Source of the DNA: Bryobacterales bacterium
GTDB taxonomy: Bacteria; Acidobacteriota; Terriglobia; Bryobacterales; Bryobacteraceae
DNA: 9,505 nt
Direction: 5' to 3'
NCBI GenBank assembly: GCA_025462985.1
Contig: JAOAPP010000610.1
Coordinates: 1-9,505, forward strand
Shown: positions 7,813 through 9,505 of the stretch, one piece after another
How positions within the stretch are numbered: position 1 is the first letter of the stretch
Layout: the number at the start of each line of letters is the position of its first letter
Notes under the pieces: model-generated
Database searches by the model: none
Seen by the model: the letters and a program-made list of their open reading frames with translations, nothing else
Told to the model about the DNA's origin: nothing
Program-made: the position numbers and the translations under genes

Positions 7813-9505
7813 GTGGGCTTTCTGTCACCGTGGTTTCTGGCCGGACTGCTCGCTCTGGGGTTGCCGTTATGGCTGCATCTGCTGCGTCAATTCAAGCGAA
7901 CGCCGCAGCCGTTCAGCTCGCTCATGTTCTTCGAGCGCCGCGTACAAAGCTCAACGCGCCATCGCCGTCTGCGCTACCTGGCACTGCTTGCGGCACGCCT
8001 GGCGCTGCTCGCTCTGCTCGCCCTGGCCTTTGCAAATCCGTTTATCAATCGTGCCTCGGATGCGGTGAAGAAGCGGACCTTGGCTGTGATTGCGATCGAT
8101 CGCTCCTTCAGCATGCGGTACGGCAAGCGCCTCGACCAAGCCAAAGCGAAGGCGCATGAGTTAGTAAGCCGGCTGCCGCCGCGCACACCAGCTGAAGTAC
8201 TTGGCGTGGCAGGGCGGATCGAGCACCTGACGCAAGTGGAAGCCGATCGCAGCGCTCTCGATGGCGCGATCGACTCCATTCAGCCGACCGATGAGGCAAG
8301 TTCGTTCGGCGAAGTAAGCCGTGCGCTGCGTGTCATGGACCAGAGCACCGGAATGCGGATTGAGGCAAGCCTGATCAGCGACGCTCAGCAGACCTCGATG
8401 CCGGCGTCCTTCACCGACCTCCAGCTTGGGCCGCATACAACGATGCAAATCTACCCGATTGGCGGGGGCAGCGCGCCGAACTGGGCTGTTGAAAGCGTGT
8501 CGGCTCCCCAGCACGTTTATGATCCGGCGCAAGTGCGAATTACGGCTTCCATTACCGGGTGGCAGAGCACCCCTTCTTCCCGGAGGGTGACGTTCTCCCT
8601 GGATGGTAAAACGATCGCACAAAAACAGGTCCCGGTTCCAGATTGCGGTCACAGAGAGATTGAATTCACCGGATTCGAAATCCCTTATGGAGCGCATCGC
8701 GGTGAGGTGCGAATCGAGCCGCACGACGACCTGCCACAGGACGACTTCTTCCACTTCGCGATGGAGCGGTCCGACCCGCGCACGATTCTTTTTCTTTATC
8801 GGCAGGGCCGGTCGAGAGATGCGATGTACTACAGATCGGCCATTGAGTCGTCCAAAGGAACAGGTCTCGCCGTCCAGGCCGAGCCTCTGGAGCAGGCGTC
8901 GGGAGAGACTCTCTCGCGTTACGCCTTTGTGGTCCTCAGCGATCCCGGCGCACTTGACGAGACTTTTCAACGCAACCTCAGCGAGTTCGTCGCGCGCGGG
9001 GGGGCCGTATTCGTGGCTATCGGCGCCAGTACGCTGCAGACCGGCGAGGCGCCCTTGCTTGCAGGCCGCCTACAAAGAAGCAATGGGCCGCAAGGAGCTG
9101 GCTGGGTCGACAACGGTGACCCGGCACTGATGGGATCCGGGCAGTTTCAAAATGTGGAGTTCATCGATCCACCGGCGCTGAATGCACCTCCGCGAGCCCG
9201 CGTTATTGCACGCCTCGCTGACGGGGAGCCGCTGCTTGTTGAGGAACGAAGCGGCGAGGGACGCGTACTGCTGTTCGCCTCCACGCTGGACAATTCGGCG
9301 ACGGATTTCCCGCTGCACGCATCTTACTTGCCGTTCATTGTGCAAACGGCGTCCTACTTATCCGGCGCGGAGAGCAGTCCGGCGAGCCTACCTGTGGATA
9401 CGCCAGTTCTGTTGCGCCGGAGCGGGAGGCAGACGACGGCGGCCGATGTGATCGGGCCGGGCGGCAAACACGAACTTACGCTGGGCGAATCGACTCATGC
9501 TCTCA
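7813..9505 (+). CDS. BatA-like membrane vWA protein, N-terminal part (3' end outside window)
   Basis: The frame is open from the GTG at 7813 to the window edge: 564 complete codons with no stop. The N-terminus (VGFLSPWFLAGLLALGLPLW, then LHLLRQFKRTP) is the usual aerotolerance-regulator/BatA N-terminal domain: TM helix 1 at about 4-24, a strongly basic loop at 25-53, and TM helix 2 at about 54-74. The basic loop should face the cytoplasm, placing the rest in the periplasm. A vWA domain follows with D96, S98 and S100 in IDRSFSM and D190 in LISDAQQ. The usual threonine position is unclear, with S163-S164 nearest. Next come a beta-rich segment (220-315) and a GATase-like region (about 323-415; FVVLSDPGA, then FVARGGAVFVAIG). 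The layout parallels the vWA/GATase protein at the left of the window, suggesting a common ancestor. It probably serves as membrane partner of MoxR and DUF58. The C-terminal part cannot be assessed. Confidence 0.9.
   Translation, partial: MGFLSPWFLAGLLALGLPLWLHLLRQFKRTPQPFSSLMFFERRVQSSTRHRRLRYLALLAARLALLALLALAFANPFINRASDAVKKRTLAVIAIDRSFSMRYGKRLDQAKAKAHELVSRLPPRTPAEVLGVAGRIEHLTQVEADRSALDGAIDSIQPTDEASSFGEVSRALRVMDQSTGMRIEASLISDAQQTSMPASFTDLQLGPHTTMQIYPIGGGSAPNWAVESVSAPQHVYDPAQVRITASITGWQSTPSSRRVTFSLDGKTIAQKQVPVPDCGHREIEFTGFEIPYGAHRGEVRIEPHDDLPQDDFFHFAMERSDPRTILFLYRQGRSRDAMYYRSAIESSKGTGLAVQAEPLEQASGETLSRYAFVVLSDPGALDETFQRNLSEFVARGGAVFVAIGASTLQTGEAPLLAGRLQRSNGPQGAGWVDNGDPALMGSGQFQNVEFIDPPALNAPPRARVIARLADGEPLLVEERSGEGRVLLFASTLDNSATDFPLHASYLPFIVQTASYLSGAESSPASLPVDTPVLLRRSGRQTTAADVIGPGGKHELTLGESTHAL

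Noticed and set aside
8161..8970. Long minus-strand open frame of 269 codons
   Set aside because: It lies wholly opposite the BatA-like gene, whose domains are recognisable. Its translation is rich in R, H and C with no known motif, as expected for an antisense shadow in GC-rich DNA.
1..9505. Transferred or mobile segment carrying the two exported genes
   Set aside because: No transposase, integrase, terminal repeat or tRNA was seen, and base composition and codon use look even across the window by eye.

Overview
The window is continuous bacterial coding sequence, all on the + strand, with seven genes in what looks like one operon. The longest gap between genes is 20 bases. Gene order is: DUF4159 protein (5' end missing), membrane vWA/GATase-like protein, exported caspase/legumain-fold protein, exported TPR protein with a gluzincin-type metallopeptidase domain, MoxR AAA+ ATPase, DUF58 vWA protein, and a BatA-like membrane vWA protein cut off by the right edge. 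Moderately high GC content and the combination of DUF4159, vWA/GATase, MoxR, DUF58 and BatA suggest an Acidobacteriota member, perhaps of the Solibacter/Bryobacter group. This placement rests on family recollection only.

Left part (1-2790): DUF4159 is followed after 6 bases by a 751-residue three-TM vWA protein. Middle part (about 2775-5857): two signal-peptide-bearing genes are joined to their upstream neighbours by short overlaps. One has a caspase-like fold, a canonical EF-hand loop and a C-terminal coiled coil. The other has a HELSH metallopeptidase core between two TPR blocks. Right part (5878-9505): the classic MoxR - DUF58 - BatA trio, with the last two genes starting on GTG.

The parts fit a two-compartment picture. 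MoxR and the soluble DUF58 protein would be cytoplasmic. The positive-inside rule puts the vWA domains of both membrane proteins in the periplasm, where the two exported protease-fold proteins would also be. MoxR/Bat systems are thought to act as chaperone-like or assembly machines for other proteins. The unusual aspect is the embedding of two exported peptidase-fold proteins in such an operon, which makes them candidate clients or effectors. No internal promoter, terminator, RNA gene, mobile element, CRISPR or large repeat was seen, and both ends of the operon lie outside the window.
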